Numbered from the stretch's first letter, positions 29,276-37,581 are shown. The stretch is 47,402 nucleotides of DNA from Gammaproteobacteria bacterium (GCA_009843635.1 VYDB01000082.1:1-47402), one strand, 5' to 3'. The notes: generated by a model from the sequence alone, not told the origin. Translations and numbers: made by a program.

Positions 29276-30019
29276 ATGAGCCTGAACAACATCCGCATCG
29301 TGCTCGTGGCGACCAGCCATCCGGGCAACATCGGCGCCGCCGCTCGGGCCATGAAGACCATGGGGCTGTCACAACTGGTGTTGGTCAATCCCCTGCGCTA
29401 TCCCGACCCCCAGGCCGAGTGGCGGGCGGCTGCGGCCACCGACGTGCTGGACCAGTGCCGGGTTTGCGCGAGACTCGACGAGGCGATCGCGGATTGCCAT
29501 TGGGTGGTCGGCGCCAGCGCCCGGCCAAGGCGCATCCCCTGGCCGGTGGCGGATGTCCGCACCTCAGCGCGGAAGCTGCTCGCCGAAGCGGGCGCCGGCC
29601 AGGTGGCGGTGCTGTTCGGGCGCGAAGCGGATGGTCTCAGCAACGAGGAGCTGCAACGCTGCAACGCGCATCTGCGCATTCCCGCCTCCCCGGACTATCC
29701 ATCCTTGAACTTGGCCATGGCCGTGCAGGTGGTCGCTTACGAACTCTTCGCCGCCCAAGCGGTGCCGGCCGAACCCGAGTGGGACCGGCCCCCGGCCACT
29801 GCCGCAGAAGTTGAAGCCATGCTGGCCCACTTGGAGCGGCTGCTGGTGGCCACGGACTTCCTCGACCCTGACAACCCAGGCCAAACCCTGACCCGCCTTC
29901 GCCGCCTGGCCGCCCGCGCCGGCCTGGACCAGACCGAAGTGCGCATGCTGCGCGGCATCGCCACCCAGTTGGAAAAGCGCAGCGCCGTTCCTGCGCGACG
30001 ACGCCCTAGCTCGGCGTAG
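29276..30019 (+). CDS. trmJ: tRNA (cytidine/uridine-32-2'-O)-methyltransferase TrmJ
   Basis: A SPOUT-class methyltransferase that modifies position 32 of tRNAs. The 247-residue protein starts IRIVLVATSHPGNIGAAARA, has GREADGLSNEEL and LNLAMAVQVVAYEL as the knotted S-adenosylmethionine site, and a helical C-terminal extension typical of TrmJ. Its place next to suhB matches the E. coli order suhB-trmJ. There is no ribosome site before the ATG, so the transcript may be leaderless or very short-leadered. Its 3' end overlaps the convergent SRPBCC gene by 14 bases. Confidence 0.95.
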   Translation: MSLNNIRIVLVATSHPGNIGAAARAMKTMGLSQLVLVNPLRYPDPQAEWRAAAATDVLDQCRVCARLDEAIADCHWVVGASARPRRIPWPVADVRTSARKLLAEAGAGQVAVLFGREADGLSNEELQRCNAHLRIPASPDYPSLNLAMAVQVVAYELFAAQAVPAEPEWDRPPATAAEVEAMLAHLERLLVATDFLDPDNPGQTLTRLRRLAARAGLDQTEVRMLRGIATQLEKRSAVPARRRPSSA

Positions 30020-30470
30020 GCCCTTCGTTCGCCAGAGCCTCGGCGCGCTGCTTCAAGCCATGGGCGACGCTGTTGAATCCCCGTTCGACGGCCCGGCCAG
30101 CGACAGCCACCACCAAGGGCGTCAGCAAGCCACTGAAGGCGTCCGTCGTGACGTAGCGGCACTGGCTCTCGCCTAGGGCTTCAAGCCGCTGTTCCCGCAA
30201 TGCGTAGAGCAGGAAGCGAGTGCCCATGGTGGTGTACCACGCCAGCAGGCGGGGCGGCTCGACGGCGCAGACAACTTCCGTCTGCTTCAGGCGAATGGGC
30301 CCCATCTGGACCCGCATATCCACCCGAGAGCCCCTCTTGAGGTCGGTTTTGACCGAAGGCGTGAACGGATTCCACTCACCGTAGTCCTCCACCGCGGCGA
30401 GCACCTGCCAAGCGGTCTCGATGGGCGCGTCTATGGTGATCTGGTCGGAACGCAGGACGTGGTTGAACAT
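30006..30470 (-). CDS. SRPBCC (START/Bet v1-like) family protein
   Basis: A 154-residue single helix-grip domain: SDQITIDAPIETAWQVLA at the start, the conserved EDYGEWNPFTPSV turn, and a C-terminal helix ending near the stop. Such proteins bind hydrophobic ligands, for example sterols, polyketides or aromatic compounds, in a central cavity, and some act as aromatases or cyclases. GAGGAAA before the ATG at 30470 supports the start. It is the last gene of the minus-strand run that begins with iscR. The specific ligand is unknown. Confidence 0.83.
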   Translation of the reverse strand: MFNHVLRSDQITIDAPIETAWQVLAAVEDYGEWNPFTPSVKTDLKRGSRVDMRVQMGPIRLKQTEVVCAVEPPRLLAWYTTMGTRFLLYALREQRLEALGESQCRYVTTDAFSGLLTPLVVAVAGRAVERGFNSVAHGLKQRAEALANEGPTPS

Positions 30471-30490
30471 AAGTCAATTTCCTCTAACGC

Positions 30491-31471
30491 CTATGGTTGC
30501 GCCAGCCACCCCTCCGAGAGCGCCCAGAGCCGCTCGGCGACCGAGGCATCGAGCGCATCGGCGGAGGGTTGGCTGACGGCGCAGCGATCATAATAGCGCC
30601 CGCCTTGCACATCGGCATCCGTCGCGCAGAAGAGGGTGGTCTGGGCGCCTTGCAGCGGCGACAGCAGCGCCACCTTCGCCGGGGCAGCCATCAGCCACTG
30701 AATCGGCCGAACGCGGCTGTAGGACTCAAGCCCGCCAGCGACCAGATTGGTGTACACCGAGCCCGGATGCAGGGACAGCGCGCGAAAATGTCCCGTCCCG
30801 CCATGTCGGCGATGCAGCGCCTGCGCCATGTGGATCAGCGCCAGCTTGGATTGGCCGTAGGCGTCCCAGGGGTTGTGGTTGGCGAATGCCGCAAGCAGGC
30901 GATCGTTGCGGCCCCGCACGTGTTGATGCGAGGTCACGTTCAGCACCCGGGCGTCGCCATCCGCCTCCGCGCTGTCGATGAGCAGGGGCAGCAGCAGGCT
31001 GGTGAGATGGAAGGTGCCGAGGTAGTTGATGCGCCAGTGGATTTCCACGCCGTCCGCCGAGCGTTCCACTTGGCGCCGCAACGCCAGCAGGTCGTGGAGG
31101 ATGCCGGCATTGTTGATCAGCACGTGCAGTGCGCCGAAGCGCTCACGATACCAATCAGCAAAGGCGCTGACGCTGTCGCGGTCGGCAAGGTCCAGCGTCC
31201 GCGCCGTCAAGCTGCCGCCACCGGTGCCGAGTTCGGCCCGCAGCGCTTGCTGCAGCGAGTCGGCGTCGCTTCGTCCGGTCGCCACGACTTGAGCGCCCCA
31301 ACGGGCCAACTGAAGGGCGACCATGTAGCCCATGGAACCCTCTGATGTGCCGGTCACGATCACCTGCCGGCCGGTCATGTCCACGGGCTTGGCCATGGGC
31401 TTCGGACCGAGGAGCCGGGCTAGGTGCAGTGCGCCGTCGCGGATCATGGTGGGGAGGTGCGTGCTGGCCAT
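30491..31471 (-). CDS. SDR family oxidoreductase, retinol-dehydrogenase-like
   Basis: A 326-residue SDR with an N-terminal extension of about 35 residues before the Rossmann fold. The glycine motif reads TGTSEGSMG (40-48) instead of TGxxxGIG, with the spacing changed by one residue. Catalytic residues Ser181, Tyr205 and Lys209 (YGQSK) and NNAG (120-123) are intact. A C-terminal domain with SLHPGSVYTNL resembles retinol dehydrogenase/WW-oxidoreductase relatives, which act on isoprenoid or steroid alcohols. AAGGA before the ATG supports the start; the preceding SDR gene stops nine bases upstream. Confidence 0.85.
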   Translation of the reverse strand: MASTHLPTMIRDGALHLARLLGPKPMAKPVDMTGRQVIVTGTSEGSMGYMVALQLARWGAQVVATGRSDADSLQQALRAELGTGGGSLTARTLDLADRDSVSAFADWYRERFGALHVLINNAGILHDLLALRRQVERSADGVEIHWRINYLGTFHLTSLLLPLLIDSAEADGDARVLNVTSHQHVRGRNDRLLAAFANHNPWDAYGQSKLALIHMAQALHRRHGGTGHFRALSLHPGSVYTNLVAGGLESYSRVRPIQWLMAAPAKVALLSPLQGAQTTLFCATDADVQGGRYYDRCAVSQPSADALDASVAERLWALSEGWLAQP

Positions 31472-31480
31472 GGTTGGTCC

Positions 31481-32461
31481 TTAGGTTGCGTCGGGCGTGA
31501 ATGGGCGCAGCAGCGCCTCGCTGGCCGTCCAGAGCCGGGCTCCGTTTTGCGCGTCGCTGGCCTTCGGCGAGGGGGCCTTCTCGCGCATCATGTGCAGGTA
31601 GAGGCCGGTGCGCTCGCCAGCGGCATCGGAGCAGCAGAGGTAGGTCACCGGCAACGCGGCCTTGGTTGGGCTTAGGAAAAAGGCCCGCATGATCGGGGCG
31701 AGCACCGGCTTCAGCAACAGCGGCGCCTCGCGGGCGATGTTGGAATTGATCGGCCCAGGGCAGAGCGCATGCACTGCAACGCCGATTTGTCCGGTCGGAT
31801 TCAATCGCCGGGAGAGCTCCTGAGCGAAGGTGCATTGGGCCAGCTTGCTCTGTCCGTAGTGCTTAAGGCCATCCTTGAAGGGATAGTTGACGAATGCGCC
31901 GAGACGGTCGAAGTCGATCGGCTCGGCGCCGCGATGGGTTTCGGAAGACACCAGGACGATGCGTGGCGCCTCGCTGCCGCCATCCGCAGGCTTGAGCAGG
32001 CCGTCCTCAAGCAGGCGCCCCACCAGCGCCCGGTTGGCCAGGAAGTGCACCGCGAACATCAACTCGAACCCTTGTTTGGACTGGCTGGCCTGGCGTGGCA
32101 TCAGGCCGGCGTTCAAGACCGCGATGTCGATGCGAGGCGTGGTGGCGCGCAGTTCGTCGCACAGCCCGTGGACGCTCGCCAGATCGGCCAGATCCACCTT
32201 GAGCATCCGCACCTCGCCGGAGTCCGAGCGGCGTTTCACGTCCTCGCCAGCTTCGGGATGGCCGCTGCGGCAGGCCATCAGCACGGTGCCGCCGCGCTGC
32301 GCCAGATCGATGGCGACGGCCTTTCCGAGCCCGCTGTTGGCGCCGGTCACCAAGCAGAACTTGCCGTCGATGCGCCGGCTCTTGGGCACCGGCTCGATGG
32401 CCGGCCTTTCCGTGGCCCGTTGGCCGATGGCCGCGCGCATGGCGCTCATGATGCTCTTCAT
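31481..32461 (-). CDS. SDR family oxidoreductase, retinol-dehydrogenase-like
   Basis: Also 326 residues, with a canonical cofactor motif TGANSGLG (39-46), LNAG (116-119), serine pair 172-173, Tyr202 and Lys206 in YGQSK. ACRSG after strand 2 suggests NADP binding. The YGQSKLA active-site string and overall length match the neighbouring SDR, so the two may come from an old duplication. ATGA overlap with the sulfotransferase gene implies translational coupling. Substrates are not predictable; alcohol/ketone steps on lipophilic molecules are the family norm. Confidence 0.87.
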   Translation of the reverse strand: MKSIMSAMRAAIGQRATERPAIEPVPKSRRIDGKFCLVTGANSGLGKAVAIDLAQRGGTVLMACRSGHPEAGEDVKRRSDSGEVRMLKVDLADLASVHGLCDELRATTPRIDIAVLNAGLMPRQASQSKQGFELMFAVHFLANRALVGRLLEDGLLKPADGGSEAPRIVLVSSETHRGAEPIDFDRLGAFVNYPFKDGLKHYGQSKLAQCTFAQELSRRLNPTGQIGVAVHALCPGPINSNIAREAPLLLKPVLAPIMRAFFLSPTKAALPVTYLCCSDAAGERTGLYLHMMREKAPSPKASDAQNGARLWTASEALLRPFTPDAT

Positions 32462-33723
32462 GGGGACCGCTCGCTTGGAATGCGGTAGCGCGCCCGATAG
32501 GCGGCGAAGCCATCCCCTGCTTCGGTGCCGCCCAGGCCAAAGTCGGCGGCGTTGTAGATGTGCTTGCCGTGGCGGTGCTGCGGGTTGCGCTTCAGGGCCA
32601 AGGCGGCGGCGCCCTGCGCCTCAGCACAAAAGGGGATGCCGGCTTGGCGGTAGATCCGTTCGAGCTGCGCCTTTGGGTCGCGCAACAGGTCGCGGTAGAG
32701 CACATCCACGAAGCGAGCCGGGTCGGTTTGGCATCGCACCGCCTCGGCGCGCTCGATCATCCGGCAGACTTTCGCCGTCCAGTGGCGGGCAATCGCCTTG
32801 GCATCGACCCGGTCGCTGAACACCCCCCGTCCATGGGCCACCATGCTGAGGAACGAGGCCAGGGCCACTTGCGGGTCGCGGTGGGTCTGCACCAGGGTCA
32901 AATCGGGGAAGGTCTTGAACGCGACGTCCAGATGTTCCAGGTGGTGGGGTGTCTTCAGCACCCAATGCTTGGCGGGCCGTTGCCAGTGCAGGACCTTTAG
33001 CAGGGTCCGCAGATCGCGGTAGGCCGGCGCATGGTCCTGCCCTTCCAGCCAGGTCGCGTAGCTTGGGACGCGCATCGTGGCTTCGGCGGTCTGGCTCATG
33101 AACGACAGGTCGAGCAGCAGGATGTCCTCCTCCGGCGCATCGTGGTCGATGGGGTGCACGGCAAAGAAGGCGGGCGCGAGGTAGGCGATGGTCCGTTCGG
33201 CCAATCGGCCCCGCCGCAGCCGCCGGTCGAACCCCCGGTCGCCCTCGCCGGGCAGAGGCGCGGGATTGAGGGCCTCCCAGGACATCAGCGCCCGCATGTC
33301 GGGATGCGAGGCCACCAGCCGGTGCAACGCGGTGGTGCCGGTGCGCTGCAAGCCGGCGATCAGCACCACCTTGCCCAGTTCCAGGTCATGGATTTGCGGA
33401 TGGCGCTTGAGCATCTGCTGTGCCCGCAGCCGGTTCGCCAAGGCGCCCTCGATGCGTTGGCGTTGCAGCAGAACGCCGGTGGGCGTGAGTTCGGCCTCGT
33501 CGTTGATGGCACGCACCAGCACCCGCAGCGCCGTCAGGCAGCGTTCGTCACCCAGATCCTCCAATCCCGTGCGCCGACGGGCATTGGCCAGCATCCGGTC
33601 GGCATCGAGCCGCCGCAGCGAACCGGCGCGCGGCGTTCGGCGCGCCAAGGCGTTGAAGGCAGCCACGGGCCAGGGCCGATAGGGGCGGGCGTAGTCGGTC
33701 GGCGTTTCGGCAATGGGTTTCAC
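32458..33723 (-). CDS. Sulfotransferase family protein
   Basis: Transfers sulfate from PAPS to a hydroxyl or amine. The 421-residue protein has a helical N-terminal region and then the 5'-phosphosulfate loop AGLQRTGTTALHRL (123-136), followed by HPDMRALMSWEALNP. The RDPQVALASFLSM segment matches the 3'-phosphate-binding motif with Arg and Ser. This long sulfotransferase type is common in marine and soil bacteria with lipid or steroid clusters, and its substrates are largely unassigned. The GTG start at 33723 is chosen because it forms a GTGA overlap with the DUF1214 stop; a longer open frame lacks homology. Confidence 0.88.
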   Translation of the reverse strand: MKPIAETPTDYARPYRPWPVAAFNALARRTPRAGSLRRLDADRMLANARRRTGLEDLGDERCLTALRVLVRAINDEAELTPTGVLLQRQRIEGALANRLRAQQMLKRHPQIHDLELGKVVLIAGLQRTGTTALHRLVASHPDMRALMSWEALNPAPLPGEGDRGFDRRLRRGRLAERTIAYLAPAFFAVHPIDHDAPEEDILLLDLSFMSQTAEATMRVPSYATWLEGQDHAPAYRDLRTLLKVLHWQRPAKHWVLKTPHHLEHLDVAFKTFPDLTLVQTHRDPQVALASFLSMVAHGRGVFSDRVDAKAIARHWTAKVCRMIERAEAVRCQTDPARFVDVLYRDLLRDPKAQLERIYRQAGIPFCAEAQGAAALALKRNPQHRHGKHIYNAADFGLGGTEAGDGFAAYRARYRIPSERSP

Positions 33724-34928
33724 GAAGAAAGGGGCGCTTGCCGCAACATGGCGAGGTCGCCGAGCTTGACCACGCGGGTGACGGGTTCGGGATGGGCCAC
33801 CGCCCGCACCCAGCGAAAGCACATGGTGCCCGACCGATGGCCGGCGGTTTCGATCCAGTTCGGAAGTTCCGGATCTTCATGGGCCACCACCAGCCGGATG
33901 CTGCCGTCGGCCTCATGGCGCGCCAAGTGCTTGTTGGTGTGAATCCGGTGGTAGCGGTAATCCAAGGACTCCATCCAGTAGTTGTTGAGCTGGAAGTTCC
34001 AGTACTCGCAATCCGGCGGCACCACTTCGATGACCAGCGCCTCGTCTTCGGCCAGCGCCCAATGGCTGTGGTAGTAGGCGATGTTGGGATCGCCGCCGGC
34101 GGTGTTGGACACGTCCTGATCGAAGCGGGGCAGGGCGTTGCTGTGGCGCTGAAAGCCCTGCGCCCACTTGGCGAACATCAGGGGCGCGCCCGCCACCAGC
34201 AGGCCCGCTGACTTCAGGCCCTCGTCCAAATGCTGGGGCGTCAAGGGGGCAGGGCGCTTGTCCTCCGCTGCGCAGTTGATCCGCTCAATGGTCAGTTCGG
34301 CCGGTTCTTCCCGTTCGCGGTCGGCAAAGGTCTGACGCACGATCAAGGTGCCCGTTTCGGACGTCATCGGCAGCCAGTTGCTGGGCTGGGGACGTTGGCT
34401 CAGGACCAGCTCGAAGCGTCCCTCGGCGTCCAACTCGATCTCGGTGGCGTCGATGTGGCCCGTGGGCGGCAGGCCGCCACTCTGCCCATAGCGGCCGACG
34501 TGGGTGCCGAAGACGAGGTAGGTCACGGTATTGCGCCGCCCGGTGATGCGGTACTCGTAGTCCCCGTTGATCGCCGCGGTCAGGTAGTGATTGTCCGGGT
34601 TGTCAGCGCCGAGCTTGACGGTCTCGTGGGCCACGCGATGCAGCACCGGGGCGTTCGGGTCGGCGTGTTCGACGAAGGCCATCAATCCCCCGCGCGCCAA
34701 GCGGCTGAGATAGCGATAGCCCTCGGCTTGGTTGAAGGCGTCCTGCGGCGTGCCGGGAAAGCTCAGCGAGGCCCCGGCGGCCTTCAGGGTGTCGCAGAAT
34801 TCATCCCACGCCCGCCCACTGACCACCCGCTCGGCGGCGAGGTCGTCGGGCGTCTTGCCGGTGAGCCTTCTCGCAAGCAACAAAAGCCTGCGGAACGCCG
34901 CCAGCAATCCGATTGCGAGCTTCCTCAC
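33720..34928 (-). CDS. DUF1214-domain protein
   Basis: A 402-residue protein whose C-terminal half carries the DUF1214 signature: [20 protein letters not shown] followed by the [19 protein letters not shown] region. The domain is often found with DUF1254 and has no established reaction. The N-terminal part begins with a basic-hydrophobic stretch ([20 protein letters not shown]) that might be a membrane anchor or weak signal. GTG 34928 is chosen because it overlaps the iscS stop as GTGA; a downstream start is possible. Linked to a sulfotransferase and two SDRs, it probably serves the same unknown pathway. Confidence 0.8.
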   Translation of the reverse strand: MRKLAIGLLAAFRRLLLLARRLTGKTPDDLAAERVVSGRAWDEFCDTLKAAGASLSFPGTPQDAFNQAEGYRYLSRLARGGLMAFVEHADPNAPVLHRVAHETVKLGADNPDNHYLTAAINGDYEYRITGRRNTVTYLVFGTHVGRYGQSGGLPPTGHIDATEIELDAEGRFELVLSQRPQPSNWLPMTSETGTLIVRQTFADREREEPAELTIERINCAAEDKRPAPLTPQHLDEGLKSAGLLVAGAPLMFAKWAQGFQRHSNALPRFDQDVSNTAGGDPNIAYYHSHWALAEDEALVIEVVPPDCEYWNFQLNNYWMESLDYRYHRIHTNKHLARHEADGSIRLVVAHEDPELPNWIETAGHRSGTMCFRWVRAVAHPEPVTRVVKLGDLAMLRQAPLSS

Positions 34929-36070
34929 GTCGCCCGTAGCCCCGACACCACTTCCACCACCCGCCGTGCCGCGTAGTCCACCTCCTCCTCGGTGGTGAAG
35001 CGGCCGATGGTGAAGCGCAGGCTGGCGTGGGCGATCTCGTCGGGGACGCCGAGGGCGCTGAGGACGTAGGATGGCTCTATGCTGGCGGACGTGCAGGCGG
35101 AGCCGCTGGAGACGGCGACGTCGTCGAGGGCCATCAGCAGGGTTTCGCCGTCGATGCCGGCGAAGCCGACGTTGAGGTTGCCGGGCAGCCGCCGGTCCTC
35201 GTCGCCGTTCAGCACCGCGCCGGGGGCTTGCTTCAAGTGCGACCACAGGCGCTTGCGCAGGGCCAGGATGCGGGCGTTTTCGGTCTCCATGACCCGGCCC
35301 AGGATGGCGCACGCCTCGCCCATGCCCACCACTTGGTGGGTGGCCAAGGTGCCGGAGCGCATGCCGCGTTCGTGCCCGCCGCCGTGCATCTGCGGACGCA
35401 GGCGCATGGGCGGCTCCCGGCGCACGTACAGGGCGCCGACGCCCTTGGGGCCGTACATCTTGTGTGCCGACAGGCTGATCAGGTCGATGGCCATGGCCTG
35501 CACGTCCAAGGGGAGCTTGCCGGCGCTCTGGGCGGCGTCAACGTGGAAGCGAACCCCGGCGGCACGGCAGATTTGGCCGATGGCGGCGACATCGTTGACG
35601 ACGCCGATTTCGTTGTTCACGTGCATCAAGGAGACCAGCAGGGTGTCCTCGCGCAGCGCCTCGGCCACTTGATCGGGGCGGATGATGCCGTCCGCCGGTG
35701 GCACCAGCCAAGTGACCTCGAAGCCTTGGGCTTCAAGGTGGGCGCAGGTGTCGAGCACCGCCTTGTGCTCGATGGCGCTGGTGACGATGTGGCGGCGGGA
35801 TGCGCCTTCGGCCAAGCCCTTGATGGCCAAGTTGTCCGATTCGGTGGCGCCGGAGGTCCAGACGATTTCCCGGGGGTCGGCGTTGAGCAGCCGGGCCACG
35901 TCGGCGCGGGCCGCCTCCACCGCCTCTTCGGCATGCCAGCCGAAGGTGTGGCTGCGCGAGGCCGGGTTGCCGAAGTTGTCCTCCGCCAACAGGCAGGCGT
36001 TCATCTTGGCCGCCACTTGGGGGTCCACCGGCGTGGTGGCCGAGTAGTCTAGGTAAACTGCTTTGCGCAC
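34925..36070 (-). CDS. iscS: Cysteine desulfurase IscS, short C-terminus
   Basis: A PLP enzyme that converts cysteine to alanine and passes sulfur to acceptors. The 381 residues match E. coli IscS over nearly the whole length: [12 protein letters not shown] start, [24 protein letters not shown]-lysine K204 in [10 protein letters not shown], and catalytic Cys326 in [10 protein letters not shown]. It ends shortly after [15 protein letters not shown], about 22 residues before the E. coli end, so the tail implicated in IscU contact is missing. It starts with GTG. iscU does not follow; a DUF1214 gene overlaps its stop. Confidence 0.95.
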   Translation of the reverse strand: MRKAVYLDYSATTPVDPQVAAKMNACLLAEDNFGNPASRSHTFGWHAEEAVEAARADVARLLNADPREIVWTSGATESDNLAIKGLAEGASRRHIVTSAIEHKAVLDTCAHLEAQGFEVTWLVPPADGIIRPDQVAEALREDTLLVSLMHVNNEIGVVNDVAAIGQICRAAGVRFHVDAAQSAGKLPLDVQAMAIDLISLSAHKMYGPKGVGALYVRREPPMRLRPQMHGGGHERGMRSGTLATHQVVGMGEACAILGRVMETENARILALRKRLWSHLKQAPGAVLNGDEDRRLPGNLNVGFAGIDGETLLMALDDVAVSSGSACTSASIEPSYVLSALGVPDEIAHASLRFTIGRFTTEEEVDYAARRVVEVVSGLRAT

Positions 36071-36094
36071 TTAAGCTTCGCCTTTCCGGTGAGC

Positions 36095-36115
36095 CAGTCC
36101 AGGTCCTGCAGACTG
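36095..36115 (-). promoter_or_regulatory. Hairpin between iscR and iscS
   Basis: CAGTC (36095-36099) pairs with GACTG (36111-36115), and CAG (36100-36102) with CTG (36106-36108) around a GTC loop, with CA bulged. It directly follows the iscR stop codon in the 45-base gap. In E. coli a structure in this gap protects the iscR part of the transcript when iscS mRNA is degraded; the same role here is inference. Confidence 0.45.
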
Positions 36116-36583
36116 TTAGGCGAGTTGGCTCAGAATGACCTCTTCGGCACGGCGGTCCTGCCGGTGGGCGATGGACTGCACCTCCCGGCGCTGCACCAAG
36201 CTGGCCAAGGTGACCCGCTTGAGGAAGCCGTCGATTTCCATGGACAGGTCGCTCCACAGGTCATGGGTGAGGCAGATGGTGCCGCCTTGGCAGTCGGCGG
36301 TGCCGTGGCAGCGGGTGGCGTCCACGCCCTCGCCGACCGCGGCAATGATCTCGGAAACACTGATCGACTCCAAGGCCGCTCCGAGCCGGTAGCCGCCGCC
36401 CGGCCCGCGCAGGCTCTCCAGCAGCCCAGCGCGCTTCAAGCGGCCGAAAAGCTGTTCCAAGTAGGACGGCGAAATGCCCTGCCGCTGTGCGATGTCCGTC
36501 ACGCTCACCGGCCCCGATTGCCGGTGCAGCGCGATGTCGAGCATGGCGGTGACCGCATAGCGGCCCTTGGTCGTCAGGCGCAT
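36116..36583 (-). CDS. iscR: Fe-S cluster regulator IscR
   Basis: An Rrf2-family winged-helix regulator that binds a [2Fe-2S] cluster and represses or activates genes depending on cluster supply. The 155-residue protein starts [19 protein letters not shown] and has the recognition region [19 protein letters not shown] with SLRGPGGGY for the wing. Cluster ligands Cys92, Cys98, Cys104 and His107 are in the same positions as in E. coli. The open frame continues upstream, but homology begins at the ATG at 36583. It heads the minus-strand run ending at 30006 and diverges from a crotonase gene. Confidence 0.96.
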   Translation of the reverse strand: MRLTTKGRYAVTAMLDIALHRQSGPVSVTDIAQRQGISPSYLEQLFGRLKRAGLLESLRGPGGGYRLGAALESISVSEIIAAVGEGVDATRCHGTADCQGGTICLTHDLWSDLSMEIDGFLKRVTLASLVQRREVQSIAHRQDRRAEEVILSQLA

Positions 36584-36613
36584 GGCGTCATGCCCCCTGC
36601 CCACTGTGCGATG

Positions 36614-36683
36614 ATTGCGCTTGAGTATGCAATAGCCAGCCCAATGCGTCCACTTCAAGCGCCGGGGTGCTGCTCTTGAGTAT
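36614..36683. promoter_or_regulatory. Repeated TTGAGTAT boxes in iscR/crotonase spacer
   Basis: TTGAGTAT occurs at 36621-36628 and again at 36676-36683, starts 55 bases apart, in the AT-richer spacer between iscR and the crotonase gene. The first copy lies within an inverted repeat ATTGC (36614-36618) / GCAAT (36629-36633). Read on the minus strand, ATACTCAAG partly resembles one half of type 1 IscR sites. It may be an IscR operator; the match is incomplete. Confidence 0.4.
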
Positions 36684-36711
36684 CGTCGGTTTGTAGGGAA
36701 AACGGAGGACC

Positions 36712-37491
36712 ATGACAATGAAAGTGGAATCAACCACCCATGGCCGGGTGGCCCTGGTCACCATCAATCGCCCTGAAGTCCGCAACGCCGTCGATGGAGA
36801 GACGGCCGAGGGCTTGGCCGATGCGTTCGCCCGCTTCGATGGCGACAGCGATCTTGACGTGGCCGTGCTGACCGGCGCGGACGGCGTGTTCTGCGCGGGT
36901 GCCGACCTCAAGGCCGTCTCGGAAGGCCGGGGCGCGCCGAAGCTCAAGCCCGAGGGCCGCGGGCCGTTGGGCTGCACGCGCATGCTGCTGTCGAAGCCGG
37001 TGATTGCTGCGGTGGAAGGCTTCGCCGTGGCGGGCGGCTTGGAGTTGGCGCTTTGGTGCGACCTGCGGGTGGCCGCCCAGGATGCGGTGTTCGGCGTGTA
37101 CTGCCGTCGTTGGGGCGTGCCCCTGGTCGATGGGGGCACCATCCGCTTGACTCGCCTGATCGGTCACAGCCATGCGCTGGACCTGATTCTCACTGGCCGC
37201 GGGGTGGCGGGGGAGGAAGCCAAGGCCATGGGCTTGGCCAATCGGCTGGCGCCGCCGGGCCAAGCCTTGGCAGCGGCCCTGGCGTTGGCGGAAAGCCTCA
37301 CCGCCTTTCCCCAGCTTTGCCTGCGCAATGACCGGATGTCCTCCTATCGGCAGTGGTCGCTGCCGCTCGATGAAGCGCTTGAGGAGGAGACCCGCCTGGG
37401 CCTGGAAGTGCTCGCCTCCGGAGAGACCCGGCGCGGCGCCTCACGCTTTGCGGCAGGCAAGGGACGCCACGGGGACTTTGAGGCCATCTAG
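36712..37491 (+). CDS. Crotonase (enoyl-CoA hydratase/isomerase) family protein
   Basis: A 259-residue crotonase fold with the oxyanion-hole segments FCAGADLKA (60-68) and GFAVAGGLE (103-111). The first catalytic glutamate is present as Glu111. At the second position, 20 residues on, where enoyl-CoA hydratases have Glu, this protein has Cys131 (FGVYC). It is therefore probably not a standard hydratase and may be an isomerase, hydrolase or decarboxylase of acyl-CoA. GGAGG before the ATG at 36712 supports the start, with a second ATG two codons in. It shares the spacer with iscR and lies just upstream of the ndk promoter. Confidence 0.88.
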   Translation: MTMKVESTTHGRVALVTINRPEVRNAVDGETAEGLADAFARFDGDSDLDVAVLTGADGVFCAGADLKAVSEGRGAPKLKPEGRGPLGCTRMLLSKPVIAAVEGFAVAGGLELALWCDLRVAAQDAVFGVYCRRWGVPLVDGGTIRLTRLIGHSHALDLILTGRGVAGEEAKAMGLANRLAPPGQALAAALALAESLTAFPQLCLRNDRMSSYRQWSLPLDEALEEETRLGLEVLASGETRRGASRFAAGKGRHGDFEAI

Positions 37492-37495
37492 CGCG

Positions 37496-37545
37496 TATAA
37501 TGCGCGTCCCGAAAGCAGGGCCGAAGGTCCTGTGCCGAAACGCAC
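37496..37545 (+). promoter_or_regulatory. ndk promoter -10 and leader hairpins
   Basis: A perfect -10 TATAAT at 37496-37501 is followed by the GC-rich discriminator GCGCG, as in stringently controlled promoters. No good -35 is visible. The leader can form CAGGGCC (37516-37522) / GGTCCTG (37526-37532) with a GAA loop and one G-U pair, and alternatively GTGC (37532-37535) / GCAC (37542-37545). The two stems overlap by one base. Confidence 0.55.
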
Positions 37546-37581
37546 CCTTACCTGTTTTGAGCGGACATTGCGGAGACCTCT

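Noticed and set aside
33031-33942. 303-codon plus-strand frame
   Set aside because: Antisense to the sulfotransferase and DUF1214 genes.
35027-36052. 341-codon plus-strand frame
   Set aside because: Antisense to iscS; Gly/Ala/Val/His-rich without domain similarity.
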